Part shown: one piece after another, positions 43,226 to 52,096 of the stretch
Layout: the number at the start of each line of letters is the position of its first letter
How positions within the stretch are numbered: position 1 is the first letter of the stretch
Assembly (NCBI GenBank): GCA_024640565.1
Contig: JAHEET010000005.1
Location: 310,001-374,000, forward strand
Reading direction: 5' to 3'
Length of the DNA: 64,000 bases
Origin: Flavobacteriaceae bacterium
GTDB lineage: Bacteria; Bacteroidota; Bacteroidia; Flavobacteriales; Flavobacteriaceae
Made by a program: the position numbers and the translations under genes
Notes under the pieces: generated by a model
What the model was told of the DNA's origin: nothing
What the model saw: the letters and a program-made list of their open reading frames with translations, nothing else
Database searches by the model: none

Positions 43226-46200
43226 TTATTCAATGACTAACTTTCTTGTCGTTTGTTTATTTCCGTTGGTGATTTTCACTAGATACAATCCGGCTGCAGC
43301 TTTCGGAAAAGAGATGCTTTCAGAAAAACGTGTATTGGTATCTAGAAAATTCTTTTCTCCAATCAATCTTCCACGGATATCAAACAACTGAACCATTACT
43401 TTTTCTGTGTTGACCACATCAAAATTCAAGTTAAAAGTTCCTTTGGACGGATTTGGATACAAGTTGAAACCTGAAAAGGCGAAGTCTTCAATGGTTGCCG
43501 TAGCTTCTTCTACGGTAACAGTATAGTCTTCTACTTCTCCATCAAAGGTAGCGTCTGTACAAGAGGCAGGATCTGTACTGTATTTCGTTGAAACTCGCAT
43601 TGTAGTACTTCCTAGTGAGGCGTCTTCAGGGATTGTTATCAATAAAGGGCTTAAGGTAGTCGCTCCGTCTGCAGTGTTTAATGCATCTCCTAAATCGAAG
43701 TTCTCACCCGTGTCTAGAAAATCACAATCTTGATTCCAATCGATCCAAACAACTGTCTGCACCGTGTAATTACCATCGGTATTTACATGGACTGTTAGAT
43801 TGTGCGTATCTCCTCTTTTAACCGTCGTTGCAATTGCTGTATAATCGCTATATCCACTTGGTTTTGCTGAAGGGTTGTCTATGGTGTTAAATTGTACCAA
43901 AGTGGTACTTGTTTGATAGGTCATGTTTCCTACAGATTCACATACGGTACAACTGATGGTTGTAAAGCTAAATGTTGGTGAGAATACTCCATCACCACAA
44001 ATACTTTTTCCTTTTACACGCCAGAAATAGGTAATTGTTTGATCTAATCCTGATAAGTTGTAAGCATTTGTTGTCACATTTTCACTGGCAACAATTGTGG
44101 TAAAATCAACATCTGTAGAGATTTCTACGTCATAAGAAGCTGCGTTTGCGTCGGCCTCCCAAGTTAAAGTAGGCGTTAGAGAAACTCCTGTATTTCCATC
44201 GGACGGCGCTGTTAATACGATGGCTTCTGGTGCCCCACTATAGACTCCTAAAGTAACGTCTGATTCTTTGGTAATTGCACCCGAGGTACCTGTAATCTTA
44301 AAGCTATATTGTCCTACGGAAACACTTCCAATACCTGAAATGGTCGCAGTTACCTCTGTGCCGTCTGCAGTGGCAGTTGTTGGACTAAAAGTGGCTGTTG
44401 CTCCTGTTGGTAATCCCTCTGCAGAAAAGGTTGTTGTACCTGTAAACCCTAAAAATGTATTGTAGGTAAAGTTATACACTGCAGCATCGGGAGCACACAC
44501 ATCCAATGCGGGGTTTGAAACTGCAATAGCAAATTCCGATTCTTTGATGGTGAAATTTGCAGCATTCATTGCATAGAAAATATTGTCTTTTCCTTCTACA
44601 ATAATTCTTGCTTCTGTAGTATCTCCTTCTCCAGTGACAGGTACTGTAAAGGTATAGCTACCGTTGTTATCAACATCACTTCCTAATGTATATGGAAACG
44701 TAAGTCCACCATCGGTAGATAAAAGTATATTTACTCTCGGAGTATTCACAGCTCCTGAAGCGGTTCCTGCAACATCCCATGTAATTGTTTTTGTGGAACC
44801 TGCATCCCATTCTTCTGCCGTTGTTTGTGAGGTTATTGCAAAGGGTCCTGAAGTATCATCAACTGTAATTTTCATTAAATCAAAACTAGATTGCCCATTC
44901 AATCCTGTTGCTGAAGGTGCTCTATCTCTTACAGTTAGTGCCCAATTTAAATCTCTACTTACTGTGGCTACAGTTTCCCAAGCGGAATTTATTGTTGGAT
45001 TTGTTTGAGTTAAATCTCCTGTAACAACCCTACTTAGTTTTGGAATGTATCGATTTGGGGAACTTGTTGGTGCTAGTGATCTGGCCATAGAACCAATGGT
45101 TCTGGTAGGGCCAAATTGCGCACTTGTTACTTGACCACTGTCGGTTCCTTCCCAACAATACATCAAATCATCATCTTCATCCACATCGGTTGCTGCTCCT
45201 CGTAATACGTAGGCGGTTCCTTGTGGAATTGTATAATCACTTCCTGCGTTTGCATTTGGAGGGCTGTTGGTTATGGTAACTGGGTCATTTGCTTGCCAAC
45301 AGGTTCTAGTGTTGGTTACATTGTCAGTAATTTGTCGGATACTGTGGTAATGAAAATACGCGTCGCTATGAAGAACTACGTTGTTTGATCCTGTAATTCC
45401 AGCATAGCCCATAATGGTTGATCCTGACCCTGGTTCTGCATTTACGCCTGCTCCCTCTGTACTGTGAGAAAAGGTGTGGTTGGCTCCCATTTGATGTCCA
45501 ATTTCATGGGCTACATAATCGATATCAAAATTGTCTCCTTCTGGAATACCATCTGCAGGTGAGGTAATTCCTGCTCCTTTGTTTCTATCTGAGGTAGATG
45601 CCGAATCGTCAACACAAACACATCCAATACAACCTGCGTTTCCTCCACCTCCTGAAGCGCCAAACATGTGACCAATATCATAGGCCGCATTTCCAATGGT
45701 AGAGGTTAATGTATTTTGCAATTCAACATTCCAAGCACTTAAAGAACCTGAATAAGGATCTGTACCTGCATCTGTATAAATTAATTCTGGGAAATCTTGT
45801 ACTTCAAAAGTAATCGCCATGTCGGTTTCAAAAACAGCATTTACACGCGTCATTGTAGCGTTAATTGCCGCCAAAGCTCCGGCAACGGTTCCGCCATGAT
45901 AGGAAGTATACTCTCCATTTACCGATATGGCCAAACGAAACTTACGAAGGGTTTGATCATCGGCATCTCTTTGTGTGACCATCTCTAAACCTGTATCTTT
46001 TACCAATTTATCTGCAGTTGCACAAATAAAATCTTCTTTTGGCAAGTTTACTTTGGAGCGTCTGTTATAAACAACATAGTGCTGCACATCATCTTTCAAA
46101 GGTTGCATGTATACAGTGGATTGATCTCGATAAGAAATCATCGTTTGCACTCCTTTTGGAGATACACTCATTCTTACAACGGATCCTGAATTGTCTGTAC

Positions 46201-46543
46201 TATACCCTATATAGGATTTTATTGCTGGATATTTTGCAGACAAACTCGCTGAAAAAACAGGTGCTTCTATGATAGTAAATACCTGCAACATTCCCTTATC
46301 ATTGGGAAGACTAATTTGTGTATTTGAAACCCTAGCTGCATCACCACGCAAAGGAGCCCCTTGCAATTGTTCCTGGAATGCCTCAAAATCTAATGCGAGT
46401 ACTGCTGAATTATTGGTGTCTAATTTCTCAATTGAATGTCCTTGAAATTCTCCTTTTTCAGTAGTAGTTTTCCATATTTTAGATTGTGAAAAACTAATTA
46501 AAACTGTGAAGCTAAGAAATAAAGTTAATGTAATTTTTTTCAT
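43226..46543 (-). CDS. Secreted reprolysin-like metalloprotease with GEVED and T9SS sorting domains
   Basis: An 1105-residue modular secreted protease. Order: signal peptide (residues 1-19), a propeptide, a zincin catalytic domain with HEIGHQMGANH at 346-356 (reprolysin/M12B type), Ig-like beta domains, a fibronectin type III domain (APEAIVLTAPSDGNTG onward, near residue 780), a GEVED domain (WIDWNQDCDFLDTGENFDLGD to DGEVEDYTV), and a C-terminal type IX secretion sorting domain (FNLYPNPSKGTFNL ... GLYLVKITNGNKQTTRKLVIE). The sorting domain directs it through the outer membrane by the T9SS, after which it is attached to the surface or released. Role: protein degradation for nutrition, possibly invasion; host is not known. 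Confidence 0.93.
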   Translation of the reverse strand: MKKITLTLFLSFTVLISFSQSKIWKTTTEKGEFQGHSIEKLDTNNSAVLALDFEAFQEQLQGAPLRGDAARVSNTQISLPNDKGMLQVFTIIEAPVFSASLSAKYPAIKSYIGYSTDNSGSVVRMSVSPKGVQTMISYRDQSTVYMQPLKDDVQHYVVYNRRSKVNLPKEDFICATADKLVKDTGLEMVTQRDADDQTLRKFRLAISVNGEYTSYHGGTVAGALAAINATMTRVNAVFETDMAITFEVQDFPELIYTDAGTDPYSGSLSAWNVELQNTLTSTIGNAAYDIGHMFGASGGGGNAGCIGCVCVDDSASTSDRNKGAGITSPADGIPEGDNFDIDYVAHEIGHQMGANHTFSHSTEGAGVNAEPGSGSTIMGYAGITGSNNVVLHSDAYFHYHSIRQITDNVTNTRTCWQANDPVTITNSPPNANAGSDYTIPQGTAYVLRGAATDVDEDDDLMYCWEGTDSGQVTSAQFGPTRTIGSMARSLAPTSSPNRYIPKLSRVVTGDLTQTNPTINSAWETVATVSRDLNWALTVRDRAPSATGLNGQSSFDLMKITVDDTSGPFAITSQTTAEEWDAGSTKTITWDVAGTASGAVNTPRVNILLSTDGGLTFPYTLGSDVDNNGSYTFTVPVTGEGDTTEARIIVEGKDNIFYAMNAANFTIKESEFAIAVSNPALDVCAPDAAVYNFTYNTFLGFTGTTTFSAEGLPTGATATFSPTTATADGTEVTATISGIGSVSVGQYSFKITGTSGAITKESDVTLGVYSGAPEAIVLTAPSDGNTGVSLTPTLTWEADANAASYDVEISTDVDFTTIVASENVTTNAYNLSGLDQTITYFWRVKGKSICGDGVFSPTFSFTTISCTVCESVGNMTYQTSTTLVQFNTIDNPSAKPSGYSDYTAIATTVKRGDTHNLTVHVNTDGNYTVQTVVWIDWNQDCDFLDTGENFDLGDALNTADGATTLSPLLITIPEDASLGSTTMRVSTKYSTDPASCTDATFDGEVEDYTVTVEEATATIEDFAFSGFNLYPNPSKGTFNLNFDVVNTEKVMVQLFDIRGRLIGEKNFLDTNTRFSESISFPKAAAGLYLVKITNGNKQTTRKLVIE

Positions 46544-46660
46544 TTAGTGGGGACGTATAAAGATTAAAAAAATCTATTGAATTCAATCTAAATAATAGCT
46601 TTTCAAATATAAACAAATATTTATAACTACAAAACCAATACTAACAACATCCTGTAAATT

Positions 46661-46836
46661 GAAATTTCAAAATAAACCCAACTAAAATTTGCTGCTACCC
46701 CCCAGAATAAGTACAACATTGGTGGCTATTCTAACTGAATTCAGAGAGATTATTGGCATTTACTACTAAAATGTGAAAGTACATTTTGGGCCATGCGTGC
46801 AGCCAATTTTAGTTGGGTTTATTTTGAGGAAATTTC
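46661..46836. mobile_element. MITE-like element with long terminal inverted repeats
   Basis: A noncoding stretch of 176 bases bounded by inverted arms. Left arm 46661-46695 and the complement of right arm 46799-46836 agree over about 35 bases: identical AAATAAACCCAACTAAAATT core, one mismatch near the inner end, and a 3-base insertion in the right arm. The interior (46696-46798) has no reading frame of note. This fits a miniature inverted-repeat transposable element moved by a transposase encoded elsewhere; a large RNA hairpin or a repetitive extragenic sequence is the alternative. It sits between the protease gene and lipB, in a 392-base spacer that otherwise shows nothing but the lipB promoter. 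Confidence 0.55.
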
Positions 46837-46896
46837 TGGGTTTGAATCGATCTTTTTCGGTCATTATAAAAGCTATAGAAAGGGGCGTAAAGAAGG

Positions 46897-46925
46897 TTGT
46901 AAATACAAACAAATATTTATCTTTG
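46897..46925 (+). promoter_or_regulatory. Flavobacterial promoter for lipB
   Basis: TTG at 46897-46899 and TATCTTTG (TAnnTTTG) at 46918-46925, 18 bases apart, 10 bases before the lipB ATG. Confidence 0.65.
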
Positions 46926-46935
46926 CTTTGTGATT

Positions 46936-47664
46936 ATGAATAAAAAAGTAACTGTCAAAGATTTAAAGTCAAAAGACTATAATGAAACTTGGAAATACCA
47001 ATCCGAGTTACTTCAAGAAATTGTAGCGCTTAAAATTGAGAATCGTCGAAACGACCTCAACCAACCGACACCAAATTACTTACTATTTGTAGAGCATCCG
47101 CATGTATATACCTTAGGTAAAAGTGGTGATTTTAACAATTTACTACTGAACGAGCAACAACTAAAAGAAAAAGGGGCTACTTTTTACAAAATCAATCGTG
47201 GAGGTGACATTACCTACCACGGACCTGGTCAAATTGTAGGTTATCCTATTTTAGATTTGGAAAATTTTTTCACAGACATTCATAAATACCTTCGTCTTTT
47301 AGAAGAAGCCATTATTTTAACAATTGCAGAATACGGTTTGGAAGGGGTTCGAAGCGAAGGTGAAACGGGTGTTTGGCTAGGGGTTGGCACCCCTTTTGCA
47401 CGCAAAATTTGTGCGCTAGGGATTCGTTCTTCAAGATGGGTAACCATGCATGGTTTTGCCTTAAACGTAAATGTAAATCTTGGCTATTTTGACAATATCA
47501 TTCCTTGCGGAATTAAAGGCAAAGCAGTGACCTCCATGGAAGCTGAGTTGGGTAAAAAAATTGATGAATCCGCTGTGAAAAATAAAATCCTAAAACACTT
47601 CAAAAATCTTTTTGATGTGGATGAATTTTTAGGTTCTGAAAATGCCCATTTAAAATTGCGCTAA
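46936..47664 (+). CDS. lipB: Lipoyl(octanoyl) transferase
   Basis: A 242-residue LipB, which moves octanoate from acyl carrier protein to the lipoyl domains of 2-oxoacid dehydrogenases and the glycine cleavage system. Family motifs are GKSGDFNNLLL, NRGGDITYHGPGQIVGYPI (residues about 92-110), GVWLGVGTPFARKICALGIRSSRWVTMHGFALNV, and IIPCGIKGKAVTSM with catalytic cysteine C191 and the lysine nearby. Start ATG 46936 follows the promoter closely, with the in-frame GTG at 46930 rejected. Pyruvate dehydrogenase, encoded in part in this window, is among its likely substrates. Confidence 0.95.
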   Translation: MNKKVTVKDLKSKDYNETWKYQSELLQEIVALKIENRRNDLNQPTPNYLLFVEHPHVYTLGKSGDFNNLLLNEQQLKEKGATFYKINRGGDITYHGPGQIVGYPILDLENFFTDIHKYLRLLEEAIILTIAEYGLEGVRSEGETGVWLGVGTPFARKICALGIRSSRWVTMHGFALNVNVNLGYFDNIIPCGIKGKAVTSMEAELGKKIDESAVKNKILKHFKNLFDVDEFLGSENAHLKLR

Positions 47665-47677
47665 TGTCTTAAACAAA

Positions 47678-48730
47678 TTACTTCTCTTCGTTGAAATACA
47701 CTTTGTAATACTTCATTTTTTTCTCTTCGTCGTACCCTCTTTCCAAATATTCTGAAGCCGCCTCAGGGGCATCTACATCCAATTTGATACGAATGTTGGT
47801 ATCTAACTTAATTTCGGTTTTTAGTTTGGCTTTCTCTTTTTTTAGCACAACTCCAGAAACATCAAAATTATTTCGAATCAATACTTCGTTTAAAGTTTCG
47901 TAATGTTTTTTATAGTCATCAAACAATTCTTTGTGTTTGTCTTCTTCAAAAATCTCATCTTTAAAAGTAGCATAATCAACTACTTCATTTTCTTTAAAAT
48001 AATCAACTGTACTTGCTAGAAAGTTTCCTTGTTCTTTCATTCCCATCTCTGGTTTAATTATTTCTTCGGAAAATTCTTTACACAATTCTAAATAATTCTG
48101 GGTATGTGCGTTGTGATCATCGGCAAGCTTTACACTTAAGAAATTTTTAAGCCAATATTGCGCGTCGTAATTATTGTTATCTACAGACAAGACAACTGTT
48201 CCTTCTGTATCAGAAGTATTTAAAATTAAACAGCCTTTATCTATTTTTTTTGTTGAAATTCCTTTTTGAACGACGACGTCAAAACTTTTATTATCATCGA
48301 GATAGGTTTGAAAGAAATCAACTTTATTCTCAATTTTAAAGATACCAATGGCTTCTGTCAATACATCTTTGTATTCGATTCCTTCGATACATACAATCAA
48401 TACATCTCCTGTTTTTATTTGCGCTGAATTTGATTGTTCGTACAAATGATTAACTATGTTTTTTGAATATTCAATAAAAGAACTTTCGTTCTTAAAAACT
48501 TCAGAAGCATAATTGTTCAATTCATTTAAGCGAACATCTGCATGATGGGAAAAACGATAGCTCTGTGCTAAACTGCCAAAAGGCTTGAGCAAGAAACTTT
48601 TCATTAAGTCATAACCTTCTTGGTCAAAACGAATTAAATCTTCTGAGAAAACATTGTGACCACTGTTAAATTTATTGGCAACTTTATGAAGAATGCATTT
48701 GGTAATTTCTGCACGTGTTTTTTTAATCAT
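47678..48730 (-). CDS. Nucleoid-associated protein (NdpA/YejK family)
   Basis: A 350-residue member of the 37-kDa nucleoid-associated protein family. Typical are AEITKCILHKVANKFN near the start, DLMKSFLLKPFGS and VLIVCIEGIEYKDVLTEAIGIFKIE in the middle. The family binds bacterial chromosomal DNA (YejK in E. coli), but its role is little known. Flavobacterial copies of about 350 residues are usual. Transcribed alone, convergent with lipB. Confidence 0.85.
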   Translation of the reverse strand: MIKKTRAEITKCILHKVANKFNSGHNVFSEDLIRFDQEGYDLMKSFLLKPFGSLAQSYRFSHHADVRLNELNNYASEVFKNESSFIEYSKNIVNHLYEQSNSAQIKTGDVLIVCIEGIEYKDVLTEAIGIFKIENKVDFFQTYLDDNKSFDVVVQKGISTKKIDKGCLILNTSDTEGTVVLSVDNNNYDAQYWLKNFLSVKLADDHNAHTQNYLELCKEFSEEIIKPEMGMKEQGNFLASTVDYFKENEVVDYATFKDEIFEEDKHKELFDDYKKHYETLNEVLIRNNFDVSGVVLKKEKAKLKTEIKLDTNIRIKLDVDAPEAASEYLERGYDEEKKMKYYKVYFNEEK

Positions 48731-48852
48731 CTGTAAAAAATTGAGAGGGTAAAAATAGCGAAAAGTTTGGGTTTGATTTCGATATCAATGCAGAATCTAA
48801 AAATATCTTTCTTTCGTATTTTAGAGAGCTATTCAGCATAAATCAAAAAGAA

Positions 48853-49452
48853 CTATATCTCTAATTTTAATTGTTCAGGGAGCAATCGAAATGTCTTTCT
48901 ATGATATTCTGTTACACCAAATTCTCTAATGGCAGCTCTGTGTTCTTTGGTAGGATATCCTTTGTTCTTTGCCCAATTGTACATGGGGAATTCTGCATGA
49001 ACACCTTGCATGTATGCATCTCTATAAGTCTTTGCCAGCACAGAGGCGGCGGCAATACTTAAATACTTGGCATCTCCTTTAACAATGGTTTTATGTGGGA
49101 TTTTGTGGTAGTTTCTAAACTTATTTCCATCAACAATAATAAACTCAGGGCGCGTTTGAAGGGCATCTATTGATCGGTGCATTGCAGTAATCGAGGCTTG
49201 CAAAATATTCATCTTATCAATCTCGTCTTGCCAAACAAAAGAAACACCAAAAGCCAAGGCATTTGCTTCTATAATGGGCTTTAATTGAGCTCTTTTTTTT
49301 TCAGATAGCTGTTTTGAATCTGTTAAAAATGGATGGGAAAAATCTTTAGGCAAAATCACAGCAGCAGCAACCACTGGACCAGACAAACAACCTCTCCCCG
49401 CTTCGTCTGTACCAGCTTCTAGAGAAAACCCACTATAACTTTGTTTTAGCAT
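48853..49452 (-). CDS. rnhB: Ribonuclease HII
   Basis: A 199-residue RNase HII that removes single ribonucleotides from DNA. The active-site acids are D16 and E17 in [21 protein letters not shown] and a later aspartate in IIVDGNKF (near residue 107), with the third in [10 protein letters not shown]. The GRG and SGP motifs that sense the ribonucleotide are present. Single gene; no terminator seen. Confidence 0.96.
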   Translation of the reverse strand: MLKQSYSGFSLEAGTDEAGRGCLSGPVVAAAVILPKDFSHPFLTDSKQLSEKKRAQLKPIIEANALAFGVSFVWQDEIDKMNILQASITAMHRSIDALQTRPEFIIVDGNKFRNYHKIPHKTIVKGDAKYLSIAAASVLAKTYRDAYMQGVHAEFPMYNWAKNKGYPTKEHRAAIREFGVTEYHRKTFRLLPEQLKLEI

Positions 49453-49616
49453 GCTACAAAGAAAAGAAATATTTTGCTTCTGGATGTGCTTACTCCCACC
49501 TCATTCTATATTAATATAGGAGACGTAAATAGGTTTTCAAAAGTCACAGAAGAAGCGCTTCTGAAAATTAACAATTTGTAATGAAAGTATAGGGATGCAT
49601 TATCATTTTATTATTT

Positions 49617-49624
49617 TACATTTG
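49617..49624 (+). promoter_or_regulatory. Candidate -7 box for the porin gene
   Basis: TACATTTG matches TAnnTTTG. Its position, 10 bases before the ATG at 49634, argues that translation starts instead at 49643 or 49646. Confidence 0.4.
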
Positions 49625-49642
49625 CCACTGCAGATGAACATT

Positions 49643-51616
49643 ATGATGAAACCCGCTAAATTCCTTTTATTTTTATTTTTGCTTTCTAGCATTCATAGTT
49701 TTTCACAAAAAAAATTAGGGATGGGAACAAGTGTCAAAAAAGATAAATATTCTTTTAATAGCGATGGCACTATCGATTCTTTAAACAACTCGGGAAGTGT
49801 AAAGGTGACACTCTCTGCAAAAACGAAATATACCGACTATAAAGTATTCTCTTTTAAAAAAGATACTACATATATTGACACCACCTTAACCATCCAGAAA
49901 GAATACAAATTCAACTTTTTACGAAAAGATAATTTTGAACTTTTAGGGTTTCACAATCAAGGGCAAACCTTCAACAATTTGGGCTACCAATTTGACGCAA
50001 TTTCTAATTTTCCAGACATTGGTTTTAGCGGAAAACAGTTCAATTACCTAAATGTATCCGATATTAAATATTATGAAGTCCCTACCCCAACTTCTGAAAT
50101 CATGTATCGAACAGGCCTGCAACAAGGTCAAGTTTTAGAATCACTTTTTTCTTTGAATTTCTCAAAAAGATTCAACGTATCTCTTACCTACGAAGGGATT
50201 CGCTCATTGGGTGCTTACAGACAAGCATTGACGAGTAGTGGAAGTTTTAGAACTTCGTTTCATTACAGAACAAAAGACAGTCGGTATGCTTTAAGAGGAC
50301 ATATTGCTTCTCAGGATATTTTAAATCAAGAGAGCGGTGGTTTAACTGAAGCGGCACTTAATTCTTTCATTGCAAATGATCCAAATTTTAGTGACAGAGG
50401 ACGACTAGATGTTCGTTTAAATGATGCTGAAAGTCTATTGGAAGGAACGCGTTTTTACCTTGAACATGATTTTAAATTATTTTCTAAAAAAGATTCTACG
50501 TCTAACAAAGACTTTAGCAATGTAAAAGCTGGGCACATCTTAAATAGTGAAACGAAAACCTATGATTTTATCCAAGGAAATCGAACAACTGCTGTTTTTG
50601 GTGAAATAAACGCGACCGAGGCAACTGATGAAGGGGTAAAAAGCAACTTGACAAATAATCAGCTTTTTTTAGAATTTAATTCCAAATATGTTTTAGGAAC
50701 TTTTAAAGTAAAAACGGACATCACCAGTTTTTACTACAAATATGACACGATATTGAATAGCAATCGTGCTGTTTCTAACACAGGATTGTCTGCCAATGCT
50801 GTTTCTTTTGGTGCCGATTGGAAAGCAAAAATTAAAAATTTTCAGTTAAATGCAACTGCCTCCCTTACCCCTGGTAGCTCACTTTTGTCTGGAAGCTATG
50901 TAAAGGGAGAAGCGCTCTACAAAAAAGACAGTGTGTTTTCTTTAAGAGCAAATTTATTGCTTAGCGCTAAGCTACCAAACTTCAACTATCTATTGCATCA
51001 AAGTGTGTATGATGCCTATAATTGGGAACGTAACTTCAGCAACGTAAGAACACGCGATCTCGGTTTTCAAATTGAATCAAAATGGGTAAATGGTGCCATA
51101 CATGTGACCCACATAGACAACTATACGTACTTTGATGAGCACAGTGCTCCGCAACAATTTGAAGAAAACGTAACCTATTTAAAAGCCAAAGTTTCCAAAG
51201 AATTCACCTATCGAAAATTTGCGCTCAACAACACCCTTATGTATCAAAAGGTAAGCGCAGGAAGCTCCGTGTTTAGAGTTCCTGAATTTGTTACAAGAAA
51301 CACATTTTATTACTCCGACTATTGGTTTAAAAATGCAATGCAAGTACAAATTGGTACTACTTTTAAATATTTTACACAATACAAGGCCAACGCCTACAAT
51401 CCTTTATTGGGAGAATTTACATTGCAAAATGATACTGACATTGGTTTTCCTACTGTGGATTTTTTCTTTAATGCGCAAGTAAGAAGAACACGTTTGTTCT
51501 TTAAGATTGACAATGCCCTTTCTTCCTTAGGAGATCGAAATTACTTTTCTGCTCCCAATTATCCTTACAGAGATTTCACCATCCGTTTTGGATTGGTTTG
51601 GAATTGGTTTATTTAA
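49643..51616 (+). CDS. Putative outer-membrane porin (Porin_10-like)
   Basis: A 657-residue outer-membrane beta-barrel protein of the flavobacterial putative porin family. A signal peptide (MMKPAKFLLFLFLLSSIHSFSQ) is followed by a periplasmic N-terminal section and then many amphipathic strands with aromatic girdles. The last residues, IRFGLVWNWFI, are the usual outer-membrane insertion signal with a terminal hydrophobic aromatic pattern. The motif RTGLQQGQVLESLFSLNFSKR near residue 160 is characteristic. Substrate unknown. Start: ATG 49643 is chosen because the -7 box lies too close to the ATG at 49634. Confidence 0.85.
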   Translation: MMKPAKFLLFLFLLSSIHSFSQKKLGMGTSVKKDKYSFNSDGTIDSLNNSGSVKVTLSAKTKYTDYKVFSFKKDTTYIDTTLTIQKEYKFNFLRKDNFELLGFHNQGQTFNNLGYQFDAISNFPDIGFSGKQFNYLNVSDIKYYEVPTPTSEIMYRTGLQQGQVLESLFSLNFSKRFNVSLTYEGIRSLGAYRQALTSSGSFRTSFHYRTKDSRYALRGHIASQDILNQESGGLTEAALNSFIANDPNFSDRGRLDVRLNDAESLLEGTRFYLEHDFKLFSKKDSTSNKDFSNVKAGHILNSETKTYDFIQGNRTTAVFGEINATEATDEGVKSNLTNNQLFLEFNSKYVLGTFKVKTDITSFYYKYDTILNSNRAVSNTGLSANAVSFGADWKAKIKNFQLNATASLTPGSSLLSGSYVKGEALYKKDSVFSLRANLLLSAKLPNFNYLLHQSVYDAYNWERNFSNVRTRDLGFQIESKWVNGAIHVTHIDNYTYFDEHSAPQQFEENVTYLKAKVSKEFTYRKFALNNTLMYQKVSAGSSVFRVPEFVTRNTFYYSDYWFKNAMQVQIGTTFKYFTQYKANAYNPLLGEFTLQNDTDIGFPTVDFFFNAQVRRTRLFFKIDNALSSLGDRNYFSAPNYPYRDFTIRFGLVWNWFI

Positions 51617-51620
51617 CCCG

Positions 51621-51857
51621 ATGAAGCAGCAAATCAAAAATAACTGGAAGTTTTTTTTACTCGCAAGTGTTACTTTAGGCCTTGCTCCTTTTAATCCGCC
51701 ACACATTATTGGAAAGATCCAATGGCTTTTGGGAGGAAATGCTTTTACGGGACAAAATGCAATGCAAACGCAAGATTGGTTGGATGTTTTTTTACATGGA
51801 AGCCCATGGATATTATTACTAATTTCAATGGCAATGAATCTTTTTAAAAAGAACTGA
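51621..51857 (+). CDS. Small conserved membrane protein
   Basis: A 78-residue protein starting 4 bases after the porin stop. Two hydrophobic helices (FFLLASVTLGLAPF and WILLLISMAMNLF) flank a loop with ... WLLGGNAFTGQNAMQTQDWLDVFLHGSP. Similar short membrane proteins recur in Flavobacteriaceae, no known function. An in-frame GTG-type start at 51588 overlaps the porin and is rejected. The position right after the porin suggests cotranscription. Confidence 0.72.
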   Translation: MKQQIKNNWKFFLLASVTLGLAPFNPPHIIGKIQWLLGGNAFTGQNAMQTQDWLDVFLHGSPWILLLISMAMNLFKKN

Positions 51858-51906
51858 CTTTTTATTGTAGAAAACTTTAATCCCAGCTTGGGTAATAACC
51901 ACCCTG

Positions 51907-52069
51907 CTATCGAAGTTTGTTTTTGTTGGACGACTTTACTTCCGTATTTCTTACTAGATCATCTGCAAAATGAATCGGAATGCGCAGGTAACAAGTAGCA
52001 CACATTTTTGGGACTGTACTCAATAGCATGGACTATTAATTGTATGACAGTTTCAGCAAATATGTGCAT
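51907..52069 (-). pseudogene. Possible frameshifted remnant, family unknown
   Basis: In the spacer before nhaC, the minus strand reads MHIFAETVIQLIVHAIEYSPKN, then CYLL, and after a one-base shift RIPIHFADDLVRNTEVKSSNKNKLR to a TAG at 51907. The two parts look like one protein broken by a frameshift, but I recognise no family and the codon pattern is weak. Listed because it fills an otherwise empty 239-base gap. Confidence 0.2.
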
Positions 52070-52096
52070 CCAAGAGTTTGTACTGGAAGAATCCTA

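Noticed and set aside
44664..45008. Open frame of 114 codons on the plus strand inside the metalloprotease gene
   Set aside because: It is antisense to a well-supported 1105-residue protein with clear domains, and its sequence has no family features; it mirrors the codons of the real gene.
46661..46836. Full insertion sequence
   Set aside because: There is no transposase frame between the inverted ends, so it can only be a non-autonomous element or remnant.
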